A DNA stretch of 64,000 bases from positions 43,400,463 through 43,464,462 of the forward strand of contig NC_074711.1 of assembly GCF_947242115.1 (NCBI RefSeq), written 5' to 3'. The number at the start of each line of letters is the position of its first letter. Positions within the stretch are counted from its first letter, which is position 1. Made by a program: the position numbers and the translations under genes. The notes below the pieces were generated by a model, which was given only the letters and a program-made list of their open reading frames with translations, was not told where the DNA came from and ran no database searches. Below are positions 10,761-41,271 of the stretch, piece after piece. The stretch comes from Biomphalaria glabrata (taxonomy: Eukaryota > Mollusca > Gastropoda > Planorbidae).

Positions 10761-11224
10761 TTTTGTAATTATCTATCTATCTATCTAGAATTGATAATAA
10801 TAGATAGGCTTTTAATGCCGATACAAACCTTGTGATTTTCCATTACACCTAGATTTACTAGAATCTAGCATCTAGTACCCAATACTTATCTTGTAGACAA
10901 CCAATGCAACGATTTTTTAAAAAAAACTTGGTTTTAAACTAACCAATGATTAAAAGTAGTGTAATTAGAATTCTCTAAATTATGAAATAAAAACAAATTC
11001 AATTTATTTTCTTTAAAACGGTGTCTTACCAAAAAACAAAAGAAATTCCCAATTATGTGTGCATTTTTTATTGCCCTGATAGTTCCATGGTTAGTAGACA
11101 TCGGGAATATTTATCCAGCCATGTTATTTAGAAGTATCTTAAAAGTAGGGCGTACGTAGTCCAACTCTTTTAAAAAGTATTTTAAAAAAAAAAGAGAATT
11201 GTCTTAGTAGGCCTAACATTGACT

Positions 11225-11935
11225 ATTTAGTTCTCGTCTGTTCCAAACATTGTTCGGCAGTCTGACAAAGGATGCACTGGCCTTAGCGATACGCAAGTCA
11301 CCACAAAAACAAAGCTAGGGGTCTATCGAGCTTTCTTCTTCCCCACATTGCTTTATGCCTCAGAAACGTGGACAGTATACAGAAAACATGCACACAAAAA
11401 AGAGCCACTTCCACATGATCTGTCTCAGAAAAATACTGATTGTTAAATGGCAAGAAAAAATACCAGATACTGAAGTCCTTCGAAGAGTGGACCTGCAAAG
11501 CATCCACACAATCCTGATGCAGTCCGTCCCAGCTGCGATGGGCAGGCCATATCTGCAGATGGAAGACTCCAACATCCCTAAACGGCTTCTGTATGGCCAA
11601 TTAAGGGAAGGGAAGCACTCACGAGGTTGAAAAAGAAAATGCTTCATAGACACCCTTACAGTTTCTCGGAAAGCTTTCAGCATTGGCCCTGCGCTGTGAA
11701 AACTGCAGAGGACAAGAGGACACCGCTGGCAGAAGAAAAGCGTCAAAGAAAAAAAAAGCAAGGCCAATGACACTAGCTCCAGCTGGAATAACCATCCCAG
11801 TGTGCAGCCGAACATTCCGGACTCACATACGTCTCCCCAACCACACGAGGAGGCACAAAACCCCAGTGCAAAGCCCTCAGACCCACCCCCCTTTGATGAC
11901 AAAAGTGGTAATCATTGAACCACGATGGACGAACT
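11225..11935 (+). mobile_element. LINE 3' end (reverse transcriptase C-terminus), decayed
   Basis: The plus strand, with a few frameshifts, encodes the end of a non-LTR retrotransposon polyprotein. Visible blocks are SLTKDALAL, the region HFHMICLRKILIVKWQ, KIPDTEVLRRVDLQSIHTI, MEDSNIPKRLLYGQL, and a terminal FRTHIRLPNHTRRHKT that recalls the C2H2-like tail of such elements. The last coding block KVVIIEPRW also appears in the 3' fragment at 61141-61235. The minus-strand 180-codon frame here is an antisense shadow. An (AT)n tract follows at 11937-11962. The stretch 12000-12329 shows nothing I can name. Confidence 0.75.
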
Positions 11936-12329
11936 ATATATAAATATATATATATATATATAAATATAAGATAAACTCTCCAATCCAAAACAGTCCTAAC
12001 TGACCAAATTTCGAATGCGTTTGACCTAAAATTCTAAATCAACGTCATTCTTTTTAAGAGTATCGTGGTGAGAAGGACATAAATTATAAATTGATTTTTT
12101 TTTTGTTCCACGGCAGTTTCAAAACTTCACATTTTAATTAGGAACTAATGTTGCACTGTCTTTCAAAAACAAAGATCAGGTCAAAGTGCATCTGAGCAAT
12201 ACACCACGAAGACCTACTAACGCAGATGAAGCCGTTGCCTGCCAAAAAGGAGGTGAATTCGTATTCGATGACATTAGGTTCAGTGAGAAAAAAATATCAA
12301 ATTTTTGAATCATGTGTATTTGATGTTAC

Positions 12330-13288
12330 TGTACAGTGAGGGTATTGAAAAATGTTCTAAGTTTTAGACGTCTTAAATTTGCTTTCAATTTCCACATCAA
12401 AGTATTAAAATAAGTATTGTACGTTTCAACCACTTCACAAGAAATAGCTTCACCTTTCAGCAAAGGAAAATGATAAAGCCTGTTTTCACTTTCTTGCCTG
12501 GAGAAATGGGATCGCTTTGTTTGAAAAGATGCACATACACGTGCAAACAACAAATAGTAATAATGTCGATGTCAAACATGAAGTCTATCTTTTACTCCTA
12601 CAGAAATATCAGAAACAAAGTCACAATCAACATCCTTCAACATCCTTCATGGAACATAACAATTTCTTCCTTGAGATTCCTTATTCTTCTCAATACCTTT
12701 TCCATGCTAAACCACGCCGATACTATTTTGTTACCGATTATCAGAATTTTTTGTTTCCCAATCTTAAAGTACTTTTCGTAATTGCCACTGCCTGTGATTA
12801 AGACCCCTAGTTCTGATGAGTTTGATCCCTGAGATAATTGGGTCAATAACATATTTGATATTCAATGAAGCTTATTGTAAATTTGGGATAGTGTTCTTTA
12901 ATTTTATTAACAAACCTATTTTTTTTGCAAAGCAAAGCACGGACACCATCAGTTGTTGCACTTGCCACATTCTTCCTTGCCAACTGTACTCTTTCAACAC
13001 AGTTCTTCATACTATTGCTGGCCTGAGTTTGCGTCTTTGAATGTTCGACATATTGCCAATTAGAATAATCTTCGTTTACTTTCAACGTTTTATAATGACA
13101 TGTAGGGTCAATGTTTTTTAGAATCTTCGTCATAAAAATCTGAAGTTTCAATAGTTTATATAGATATTTAAAATTTTATATATATATATATATATATATT
13201 TATAATCTGAAGGCAAATCTAATATTTGTGTGTGTTCGCGGGCCGCATAGAACGCTCCGCCCCGCCGTCCGTAATTTGCCCACCCCTG
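12330..13288 (-). mobile_element. hAT transposon copy 1, transposase remnant, one end lost
   Basis: The 5' terminus on the minus strand is CAGGGGTGGGCAAATTACGG, ending at 13288 on the plus strand. Toward lower coordinates, broken minus-strand frames contain TTDGVRALL, KKNRFVNKIKEHYPK and KIGKQKILIIGNK. These resemble the catalytic-core region of hAT transposases of the SCAND3/GTF2IRD2-like group. The left terminus cannot be found, so the copy is truncated. It is closely related to the copy at 13567-15175. An (AT)n tract sits at about 13179-13198. Confidence 0.65.
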
Positions 13289-13322
13289 TTCTATAGTCAT
13301 GATGTGCTTCTCTATCTCACCC

Positions 13323-13460
13323 AGGGCCGGTCCTACAGATTGCGGGGCCCTATGCGAAACGAATTGCGCGGGGCCCAGTCTGGGTAGGGATAAGGATAAT
13401 AAGTGAAAATTAAAATTTTGTATTTGAAAAACAAATCGTCTTTGCATTTTATTCATACTT
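13323..13460 (+). mobile_element. hAT-type MITE end (CAGGGCCGG terminus)
   Basis: It begins CAGGGCCGGTCCT and continues GCGGGGCCCTATGCG, GCGCGGGGCCCAGTCTGGGT, GGGATAAGGATAATAAG. This matches the reverse complement of the right arm of the element at 41272-43536. Only one end is present. Confidence 0.6.
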
Positions 13461-13566
13461 TAGTAAGTACAAAATTAACTTTACTAGCCATCTACAGTAG
13501 ATAGTAGTTCTCTAACAAAACCCCATAAACATTCAGATCTGCTTTTAGATTTACTATCGACTAGCA

Positions 13567-13635
13567 CAGGGGTGAGCAACCTTTTCCTATCGAGGGCCGC
13601 ATTACAAAAAAAAATAATTGGGAATGGGGGGCCGC

Positions 13636-13726
<91 letters not shown>

Positions 13727-15175
13727 TTACAACTTTAAAAGATACGCTAAAAAGCTGTTTATAATGTCTTTTAATTCACATTTACACTGTGATATGGAAT
13801 TAGCGATTTCTGAAACTAATTTTACTTTTTTTTTTTTTTGATTTTGTTATCGTCTGTTTACATCTCACAATGTCACCATAAATGAACAGTTGTACTTAAT
13901 TTGAAGTGTTGAACTGTTTAGACTCGTGCTTAATGTTCCAGAATTGTGGAACTAGCTTACTAGTTATCTTTATGACTGCTGTCAAATTACAGTCAGTCGG
14001 CATCGATCTGTTCCTACACTTGTTTATTTTCAAACAGAAAAGAAATGTTTGTTTAGTGATGTATGTGCACAAACTAATGTGAAAGTGTAGCAGCAAAGTT
14101 TTTTAAAGTGTGGAAATATAGTCTCTGGCACTCATGAAACTTCTGTGGAATAATTGAATGGATCTTCTCTTTCAGTTCATAATTTGCTTGGAGGTATGTT
14201 CTCTAGAGCTGATTCAGCTTCTGCACTAAATGGTGAGCTGAGTGTATTGAAAACTGATTCTTGACGTCTTAAAATTAGCTTTCAAATTCCACATTCAAAG
14301 AATTCAAATAAGTCTTGTACTTTTCAACCTTTTCACTTGAAATAGTTTCACCTTTCAACAAAGGAAAATGACAATGCCCGTTTTCACTTGATTGCCTGGA
14401 GAAATGGGAAAGCTTTGTTTGAAATGATTTAACATGCACATAAATTTCATGTGCAATACTTCCGATGAAAACATGAAGTCTGTCTTCAACTCTTCATTAG
14501 AAATAGAAAGTCACAGTTAATGTCCTTCAAGGAAAATAACAATTTCTTCCTCGAGATTCCATTTCTTCTCACTACCTTGCCCATGCTAAGCTAGCGGAAT
14601 GTTTTGTTTCCTAATCTTCAAGTACTCATTGGAACTGTCTGTGGTTAAGATCCCTAGCAGTGATAAGTTACATTACTGGGAGTATTTGACCAATAATATA
14701 CTATATATTCAATTCAGCTTGAGCAAACTTTCCCGTTTAAAGTTTATGGTTGAGATATCTTCTTTAATTTATTAAAAACCTGCTTTTCTGTCAAAACACG
14801 GGCTCCATCAGTTGTTACACTTGCCATCTTGTTTCAAGCTAGCTCAAGACTTTCATCGCTGTTCTTCAATGCATTGAATAAAATAGTGGCCTGAGTTTCA
14901 ATCTTTAACTGAATTTGTCAAAATATTGCAAATAAAAATAATCTTCGTTTACTTAAAAACTTTTTTAGAATGACATATAAAGACAATGTTTCTTTCGCCT
15001 CAGAAATTGCAATAATTTATATAGATATTTCAAATTAGCTTTTTTTTTTTAAATATTTGTATTGTTTTATATGTATAAACTGTGGGCACACCTGATTTCT
15101 GTAGGTGTCCACGGGCCGCATAAAACAGTCCGGCGTGCCTCATGTGGCCCACGGGTCGTAATTTGCCCACCCTTG
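13567..15175 (-). mobile_element. hAT transposon copy 2, both ends, 8-bp target duplication
   Basis: The 8-bp direct repeat GACTAGCA flanks the element at 13559-13566 and 15176-15183. The ends are CAGGGGTGAGCAA (left) and, reversed, CAAGGGTGGGCAA (right). On the minus strand, transposase fragments include the C-terminal block at 13896-14096 (LCTYITKQTFLFCLKINKCR, typical of the hAT dimerisation region). The middle matches copy 1 in the stretch around TTTCAACAAAGGAAAATGA. Frames are broken, so it is inactive. An (AT)n tract of about 90 bases lies near the left end. Confidence 0.8.
13636..13726. repeat. (AT)n microsatellite
   Basis: About 45 uninterrupted AT units inside the hAT copy. The YIYIYI open frame is produced by the repeat. 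Confidence 0.95.
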
Positions 15176-15279
15176 GACTAGCAAAATATCGCTTTTGTTG
15201 TTTTTCTTAAAGAGGTCTTGATAGATTTAGATCTATATTTGTATGCCAGTGACTATTAAAGTATTTGAACTTCTTGTTT

Positions 15280-15515
15280 CGGTTAAAATTCGCATTATTT
15301 ATTAGCCATTTTTATTTAATGAACGCTAACAATGCCTTTAAAAAAAAAAATCGCGAGTAGGATTGAAGTGGTCCATATAGAATGGGAGCCCCAAAAAAAT
15401 GCCAATTTTGTCTATTTGTAAGGAGATTAGCATGAGTTTTTATAAGATTTTAATAATTTCAGGACATGTTCATGACTTTTGCGTAAATTTTGCAATTTCA
15501 TGAGAATTCCAGGAA
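15280..15515. repeat. Possible fragment of the CAGGGCCGG hAT MITE interior
   Basis: Blocks such as AATGCCAATTTTGTC, CATGAGTTTTTATAAG, TTTTGCAATTTCATGAGA and TTCCAGGAAC correspond in reverse order to the interior of the MITE at 41380-41540. No ends are visible. It lies just upstream of the GPAT first coding exon. Confidence 0.4.
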
Positions 15516-15750
15516 CATTAGAAATCCAGATGTAGACTAGATCTATATGATTTTAAAAGTAGCCTTATCTATCTATCGAACATTTTTATCAATCGAAATT
15601 AGAACTAGATCTAGTAGTATGAGAACCGCTGATAAAAGTAAACAGTTTAACACACTTTGTACTTTAACCTTAACCTTTGACATCTTAACAAGATGGATGC
15701 CTACTTACTGGAAGAAAAAAGTTTATAAAAGTACATTGTAAATTAGTAGA

Positions 15751-26729
<10,979 letters not shown>

Positions 26730-28204
26730 TGATAATTTGTTGCTCATTATTATAATATCATTGTATATTTGCCTATGATAAACATAAAGAAAAGTTCATC
26801 TAAAACTATGATACCACATCCATAGAAACAAAACATATCCTTATAAATAACATAAGCTTATTCATTGTAAAGTTGGTGCTTTGTTTTAAAAAATGATGGT
26901 TCTGTATGTTTTTTTTTTGTTAAAGCACTTAACGTAAGTCCATCTCCATTTACAATTGAAGTTGGCAGCCTGACTTCTGCTGCTTGCTTGATCTTATATT
27001 CTCACTTTGAAAGAATTTGTTCCTTTTAGGTTTAGTTGTTTACAATTATTTCCATTTGTTTGTTATTTTATCATCTAAGTTATTGATTCCATTACTAAAA
27101 CATGGCAGGCTGATTGATGATGATTGGTGAGAATAATGTATTTGTGATTGTGTATAACTTCATGAGTTAAATCTAAAAAATAACAACACATTTCTTTTCA
27201 GCTTTTAGTTTAAAATTTTTCTCCGCAGTATTTGATTTAGTCTGTGCAATAGATTGGGAGCTACAGTTGCTCATTGATCCTTCTACACTTTATGTTGAGA
27301 GACATTTTTTTTTGTGCTTGTCTTAGTCAAATAATTTGTTTTTACTTCTGAATTTTAATTTATTTATGCATGACTTGATTGTTTCAGGAGCTACATTGTT
27401 CCAAAAATTTTAGTTTAAATTTTAATCCAAATAAGACTTGCTTAAAAAAACAACAGTAGTGTAAAGGAAATTTTAAAACAGAACTTTATAAGAATTTTCT
27501 TTATAAAAAAAGCATTTTATTTCTACTACTGTACCTAAAATAAATAAGATTCACAGAACTTGGGCAACTACTAGTAAATTTCAGTTTACTAAAATTTAGA
27601 GAACTCATGAGCTTTAGAATTTGTTTTACTAGGATTTACAAAACATACTATACGGTAGTTGTTTTTTCCACAAGGCTTTTTGTCTTCCAAAATAAAATAG
27701 TAAGATATTTTGTTCTTATAAAATGTTAAGAGAATTAAAACACTTCATTACATTATATTTTTAAGAAGTTATCCGCCAATGCGCCACAATGACAAGGGAA
27801 CTAGGGTGTATAGAGTTATCGGCATTTAGAAATAAAGCTACACAATAATACAAAATGATAAATCTTAGTTTCTGAAATTAAAACTTAGTAATAGTTACTA
27901 AGCACACACAAAATAAATTTTAAAGAAATTTGTTGAATTTAAGTGTAAATTAACTAGATAATAGTATTGATATTGGGGCCCTATGACATCATTTAGTTAA
28001 GCTGAAAATCCACTTTAGTTAAGTTTAAATAAAGATAATTACAAACATTGATTGTTGATAAGCTCCAGACATTAGGGTAAACTTATGATTCTATTTCTTA
28101 TGTCTTGTGTAAAAAAAAATACCTGGTTAAATCTTTGCTAAGGTCATAATTATGTACTCTTTGTCAAATGTTACAAATCCACAACTTCAATTATATTTAT
28201 AATA
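26730..28204 (+). other. Probable GPAT 3' UTR and downstream DNA
   Basis: AT-rich sequence without open frames of interest follows the GPAT stop. Several AATAAA motifs occur; the one at 28788-28793 (GTGAAGAATAAATGAA) is a plausible distal signal, but the true cleavage site cannot be chosen from sequence alone. Confidence 0.4.
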
Positions 28205-28208
28205 TTAA

Positions 28209-28463
28209 CTCTTTCTCTCCTAATCGACGATACCATTGTTGATTTTTACTTCATTAAATTAAATTAATATTTTTTTTTTTTTTAACTTGACTTTGAATTT
28301 TATAAAAAGAGCATGCATTCCCCTTTATTTCAATACCAAATACATTTTCTGATAACAAACAACAAAGCTATTGAAGCCCAATCATAACAGGGGTAGTGAA
28401 ATAGTCATGAGCAAAATGAGGAATTCCTTCAAAGCATGGAAAAATAATTACGGAGAGAAAGAG
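28209..28463. mobile_element. TTAA-flanked MITE
   Basis: Inverted ends CTCTTTCTCTCC (left) and GGAGAGAAAGAG (right) are each bordered by TTAA (28205-28208 and 28464-28467). The body is 255 bp, AT-rich and non-coding. TTAA duplication is the hallmark of piggyBac and Kolobok families, so this is a small non-autonomous element of one of them. Confidence 0.7.
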
Positions 28464-28467
28464 TTAA

Positions 28468-30112
28468 AGCTGTCATACATTATTTTGATATGATTTGATC
28501 ATACTGTTGTTAAAGTGCTAGTCCTAGTGCTTCATTGAATAAACTGATATGGTCAGTCAGTCCAAGTGGTAATGTTTCTGACAATGCCAGTCCCAATATT
28601 TCAGCGATATTGAAATGAAAGTAATGATCTTCATTGCATTAATTATTAATAATTTGTAACCATTACATAAATTTGCCAAGAACGTCATCCTTTTAGTGTT
28701 GTACTTATAATTAATATTTTGTCTTATTTTTGTATTTCAATCATCAAGCTATTAAGCATTTGATCATAGTGTCTAATGTATGTGAAGAATAAATGAAATT
28801 ATTCTAGAATATCTGATCTTATCTTGACATGAATTTCAACTGGACATTCAGCTACAGAATTGTTTATGAAACATTTATTTAAGGAATGTGTAGTAGAATG
28901 TGTAGACTGCTAGTAAAAAACTTGTTTTTTTCTATATCACCATTTTCACAAGTACATTTTTAAAAAAAGGAGTATATATTAATTTCTGAAAAGTCATCAG
29001 TTGGAAGCTGTGTATCAAATTACTCTATTAGTATTTGTATACATGCTGTCTCATGATTGCTAAATAAAGATTGTTCTGATATTTATTTAACAAGTCTTGA
29101 TTTCTTAAGACTTTTGGTTGCTTGAGGTTTCCGACACTTATCTAAGTTATGTAAAACACTTCAGCTGATGAAACATTGACAAAGATGTACATCATCAAGT
29201 GCTTATAGAAACATTTCAAGACATGTTGGCCTGGTATTCTATAGCTCAAGCTACTAAATAACTCCTCCCCCCAACAGTCCTTAGCAACATCTCACATCTT
29301 TAGTACCCATAACTACTAGACCTGATGTGCCAGAGTTGAGTTGAAAATAGATTATGAGCTTTTTTCAAAAACCACTGGAATGGAATGTGGCCATCTGATT
29401 CAGTTAACTTTCTCAGAAGACACATTCCTAACACTGGTTTAGGTATTTCTCAACATTTGTGTCCCTAGAAGAACAAATGGTACTCTTGCAGATGGATGTG
29501 ACTTACAATTATCTTAAGTGAATTGTGACTAACTGATGAACCATTTGATAGTGAGTTGATATAACCAGCTACTGTCAACTGATCATCTGTGAACCATTAG
29601 TCTAGAACAAAGTTGCAGACAGATGTAAGAGAATATCACATTGCAAGGCTAAATATTAAGAGTGGGAACTAAAAAAATAACCGGTACTGGAAAAATCAAG
29701 TGGCAAATGCAAGGTAGTGCACATTTTGTTTGTCAGTAGACTATGGACACATGTTTATTCAGTGATATATTTATAATATTAACTCTTCTAAAAGATAGTG
29801 AGGGATTCTATATGAAAGGAAAAGTATAGCTAATTTTGAGAGGAGCAGATGAATAGCTGAATGCTTAATATAAGTAGTTTAAGATTGGGCAAAAGGAGGC
29901 AACATAAATAGCAAGCATAGAAAAGGCCACCTGAGTTGGAATGAAGTTAGTATGGTTATGTAATTTTCAGTAAAAAAAAAAAAGCCTTTTTGTTTTTACA
30001 GCAGCCAATTGAAGCAAGTTATTTTGTTTTTTAAATCCTCTTTGGATAAATATATAATGTAGAGCAAGTATCTTGAGAAGGAAGAAAATAAAACAACATT
30101 GATATTTTACAG
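28468..30112. other. GPAT-HSPA9 convergent spacer
   Basis: AT-rich DNA, probably including the end of the GPAT 3' UTR. I see no exon, RNA gene or clear repeat. Short open frames are few. Confidence 0.4.
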
Positions 30113-30118
30113 TTTATT
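30113..30118 (-). promoter_or_regulatory. Candidate poly(A) signal of HSPA9
   Basis: AATAAA on the minus strand about 450 bases after the HSPA9 stop; no other well-placed hexamer was noticed nearer. Confidence 0.45.
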
Positions 30119-30570
30119 GTTCTTTATATCACATTATTTGGACAAACTGCTATAATCATAAAATGCCCAGTAAAAAAAAATAGATAGGCCTACGGTTAAT
30201 TTAAAAAAAAAAAAGTCTTAACATTTAACATCTAATTTTAATTCAACATTATTTGTGAAAAAATGTACAAAAGTTTTCAGCAATACAATTATCAGAAAAA
30301 CAAAAACACAATAAATATGATAAAAAAAAAAGAATGATGCATGATGTATGGTCAGAAAACATGAAACAGTGGAAATAATACATTTTGTTAATGTAAATCT
30401 GGTTCTTGAACAATGAAAACACTCTACACATTCATACTTAACTATTTACTATATCATACATGCAGATCATACTGTTCTAATCACACCCACAATGTTAATA
30501 ATCTTCTTGTTTACACTTTGTTTTAAAGCCAATCTTCTTCTCACTTTAATTTTTGTCTTCTTTCTTCACT

Positions 30571-38037
<7,467 letters not shown>

Positions 38038-38184
38038 TTTAAATACTTGATAGATCTAGATCTAGATCTTAAACACGAAAGCGAATGAGATCTGACTAGC
38101 CTGTTATCCGCACGTGTAGACCTTTAACAGTACAAATCGCAAGGTCAGTCAGAGCTTGCATCAGAGAATACTTCCGGTGCATCA

Positions 38185-38194
38185 AGAATATTCT
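38185..38194 (-). promoter_or_regulatory. Candidate heat-shock element upstream of HSPA9
   Basis: AGAATATTCT has the two inverted nGAAn units of a minimal heat-shock-factor site, about 150 bases upstream of the HSPA9 start codon; an E-box CACGTG lies at 38111-38116. A third unit is not clear, so the call is weak and the transcription start is unknown. Confidence 0.3.
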
Positions 38195-38373
38195 AATATG
38201 ATCTCGATCAGCGGTTCTCACATTTGGAAACTATATATATCAATTAGATTTATAATTTTAGAGCAACGTGTACTTGAATTGTATATAGAATTGGAAGAAA
38301 GTTAGGTGACAATGTGCTTTTATCAAAAACATACACTCAACTTCCAATTTAGATCGATATCGACTAATGGTAA

Positions 38374-39130
38374 CATGGGCGTAGCCAAGATTTTTTTCGG
38401 GGGAAAAATCCCCCCCCCCCCCGCAAAAAATATATATGTGTGTGTGTACGTAATTAATCTTTATTACATTCTGACCCTTCATTCTATCGGAGGTCGCTTA
38501 TTGTTCTCTAGAATAGGTTCTTCATGGAGTTAGTGGAAAACTTTGTAGACTCCCGCCATTGCCTGCAAAGGGGTCATTGGCAATGCCAGAAGCCTCTTCC
38601 CACCTGCTCTGAGGACCTCCATGAAAATGTGGCGCCAAGTTGTACTAGGATGTCACTGTTTGCGCTTTCCTCATAATGGCTTCCATGCCATCGCAACTCT
38701 TATTATGCGTAATTCATTTTGTTTGAGAATATGTCCCCCAAACCTCATGCGACACTCCGTCACAACTTTACTAAGGGGTCGGCTCCCAGTTCGGCATAGG
38801 ATTTCCTTGATTGAGACCCAATCTCTATAACTGACTCCTAAAATCCATCTTTGTTGAGCCACATTTAGTCTTTTTCAATTTCGGTAGATGACTATTCACT
38901 GTACTTTATTAATGGAGCCCAGCCACTGGTAGAAATTTGTAACCTCTCTTGGCTATACGCTCTTGGAGTTAGGTGACTGTAGTTTGATTTAGACTTTATA
39001 TCGAAAAGGGAAGTTTTATCGTCAAAATCCTTTTTTTTTTGGGGGGGGGGGGGGATTAACTAAAAAATCTGTGGAGTTGTTTTTTTTTACTTTAAAACCC
39101 CTTTAGCTACCCTCATATAATTTGGTGACT
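38374..39130 (-). mobile_element. CATGGGCGTAGCC element, minus copy, far end lost
   Basis: The terminus CATGGGCGTAGCCAAG lies at 38374, followed by a C-run hairpin, the TG repeat, TAATCTTTATTACATTCTGA, the LINE-like tail on the minus strand (best frame 38671-38862, with RWILGVSYRD, GSRPLSKVVTE and MRFGGHILKQNELR) and the AAACTTCCC/TTTGAC blocks. The distal minisatellite part and the second inverted end are missing. Confidence 0.7.
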
Positions 39131-39154
39131 ATAGTTTGCTTTAGAAGAGATATT

Positions 39155-39870
39155 CGAGAGGTTCTCAACATCAAAACTCTCTGTCTTTTTGTCTCGTAGA
39201 CCCCTTGCCATGTTTTCTGGTTTTCCGTAGACCCCTTGCTTAAGTTATATTGAATTTTTGAAAATTCATCAATTTAAATTACACATTTTGTTTAAAATAA
39301 TTTCTAACCAGTGACACGAGAAGTGAAAACGTAATTTAAAACTACATTTTAAGTTGAATTAATTTAAAAAAATAAATGTATTAACAAAAATCAAATTTAA
39401 ACCTATTACAGAACAGTTAATCCGTATAGCATACAATCAATAAACCCATTGGAAACTTTTTGTTTTTAAAGGTTTGTAAGCTCACCATCCGTTGCTATAG
39501 AGATTAGTTTTCATATAGGGATTTGTTGGTTTATGAAGTAGTTCTTCAAAACATTAAATATTAAAGTTCCTTAAGCTTCACAGTAAAAGTTTTCACAAAG
39601 AGCAGTTTTTCGTGGATTTCTTGAGTCATAATAATTTGAATAAAAAAATACATCATTACCAGTCAAGGTTGACTCAGCCAGCTGTACAGAGAAATATGTT
39701 GTTTGCAGAAATATGTCATTTGCAAAGACTTACACAAGAAGAAAGAAAAATTTGACTATATTCCAACAGAGCTCGAAAATTTGGTAAACTCTTCTACAAA
39801 TCCATTGCCCTAACACCCTATGGGTCACTAGCTCCACGCCAAACCCTCCTCCTTTCTCACCCGGGCTTGG
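39155..39870. repeat. Possible hAT-like repeat remnant
   Basis: The motif GGTTCTCAACATCAAAAC and two nearby GTAGACCCCTTGC strings look like the ends of non-autonomous hAT elements. No second end or target duplication could be located. The remainder is AT-rich. Confidence 0.3.
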
Positions 39871-39884
39871 GACCGGCTATTAGG

Positions 39885-40372
39885 CCAATAATAAAATATA
39901 CTCTGTTTGGGGCCCCTTAACTAAAGAAAACATTTAGAAACTGGAACAGACACAAAATAGAGCAGAGAGATTCATAACAAACGAATATTCACATTTGATT
40001 AGAGCATGGAACTATACTGGGCAATTAGTACAATCACTAAATTTAGAAAGCTTTTAGGACAAGTAAAGTAGCAACCATACATAAAACACTGAACCATAAT
40101 CTTCAAATACAAAACCTAATAAAATACTCAGAAAGGCACAAAGATAAAGGCACATTTCTAGTTCCATATGCTAGGATAGATTTGTACAAATGCTCCTTTT
40201 TCCCTAGTGCTATTAGAGCATGGAATGGGTTGCATAAGCCAGCCAGGAAAACCAGTGACTTGGCAGAATTTAAGTCATTGGTTAACATGCATGACGCGTA
40301 GGACGTAGTCATCTTCTTTTTTTGAAGTAACGTCCGTATTTTTTATAAGAAAAGAAGAAGATAAGATAAGCT
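39885..40372 (+). mobile_element. 3' end of the jockey/CR1-like LINE, decayed
   Basis: The plus strand retains stretches equivalent to the 50306-50992 frame: the AQNRAERFITNEYS-like region, [40 protein letters not shown] and a final VNMHDA, then GTAGTCATCTTCTTTTTTTG and a tail of AAGATAAG units. 5'-truncated, several stops and frameshifts. Confidence 0.75.
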
Positions 40373-40384
40373 AGGACCAGTGAT

Positions 40385-40790
40385 GGCAAACTTTTTTTAA
40401 GGACGGGGCCAAACACTGAAAGGAAAAAAATGGCGCTCCATATTGTTTTGTAACTGAGGTTATCATCCGTCACTCTACTTCTGACACAATTTTCTAAGTT
40501 TCATTATTGAAAAGAAAGCTACTCACTGATATATGAAGATTCAAACATCGCACAAATTCTCTTAGCATCAAACGTAACATTATTGACTGCACTTGTGCAA
40601 GTTTCAACTTCAAGTCGGATGATGAAGCAACAAGCAACAAGCAGTAAATCATAGATGAATTCAAATATGCGATGTTATATATATATATTCAATGATTTTA
40701 AACTTTTTTTTTTTTACATTGTGGGGCAAATTATTTTTACGAAACATGTGGCGGGCCGGATAGGCCTATTAGCTTTCTGCGGTCCGGGGT
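40385..40790. mobile_element. Non-autonomous hAT-like element
   Basis: It starts CCAGTGATGGCAAACTTTTT with GACGGGGCC, and ends with GTGGCGGGCCGGATAGGCC and GGTCCGGGGTTGGTCGCGG, the usual terminal sentences of hAT MITEs. An (AT)n spot is near 40676-40690. No clean 8-bp duplication found. From 40791 to 41263 only AT-rich DNA is seen. Confidence 0.5.
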
Positions 40791-41271
40791 TGGTCGCGGC
40801 CGTATTTTAGTTTATTGATCAATATTCATTTTTAAACAATAGGCTCTTATAACTATATTGCAAATAGAATTGCTTTTTTTTTTTTGTTTGTCCCTAGAAA
40901 AAAGATAGGCTACATTCAACAACCCCCTATTTTGCAACACCGTTAGCAAAATGCGCCCCACAGGTAGAATAAAATTTATTATTTATGTTACCCTACTATA
41001 AGAGGGCTCTAAGGGTTGCCCGCGAAAATAAATGTATCTCTCCCTCTCTTTAGATCTATTTAACAAAAAAATAAAAATAAAAATAATTTTCACACTAAAA
41101 CTTGATCACAGTAAACTGCTCGCCGTTTTTTTAATCGCATTTACGTTCTCTAAGCAAAAAGAAAAAGAAGATTTATATGAAGAAATGTGGTGATCTAATG
41201 GAACTTAGTAAATTACAAAAGGAAGACTTGGAGAGATTTTGAAATAAATAGACAAAATAGACAATGTCAAG

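Noticed and set aside
11360-11902. 180-codon minus-strand open frame
   Set aside because: Antisense shadow of the LINE reverse-transcriptase tail on the plus strand.
12160-12320. Plus-strand stretch reading VHLSNTPRRPTNADEAVAC
   Set aside because: No clear splice sites or relatives; too short to separate from chance next to the hAT remnant.
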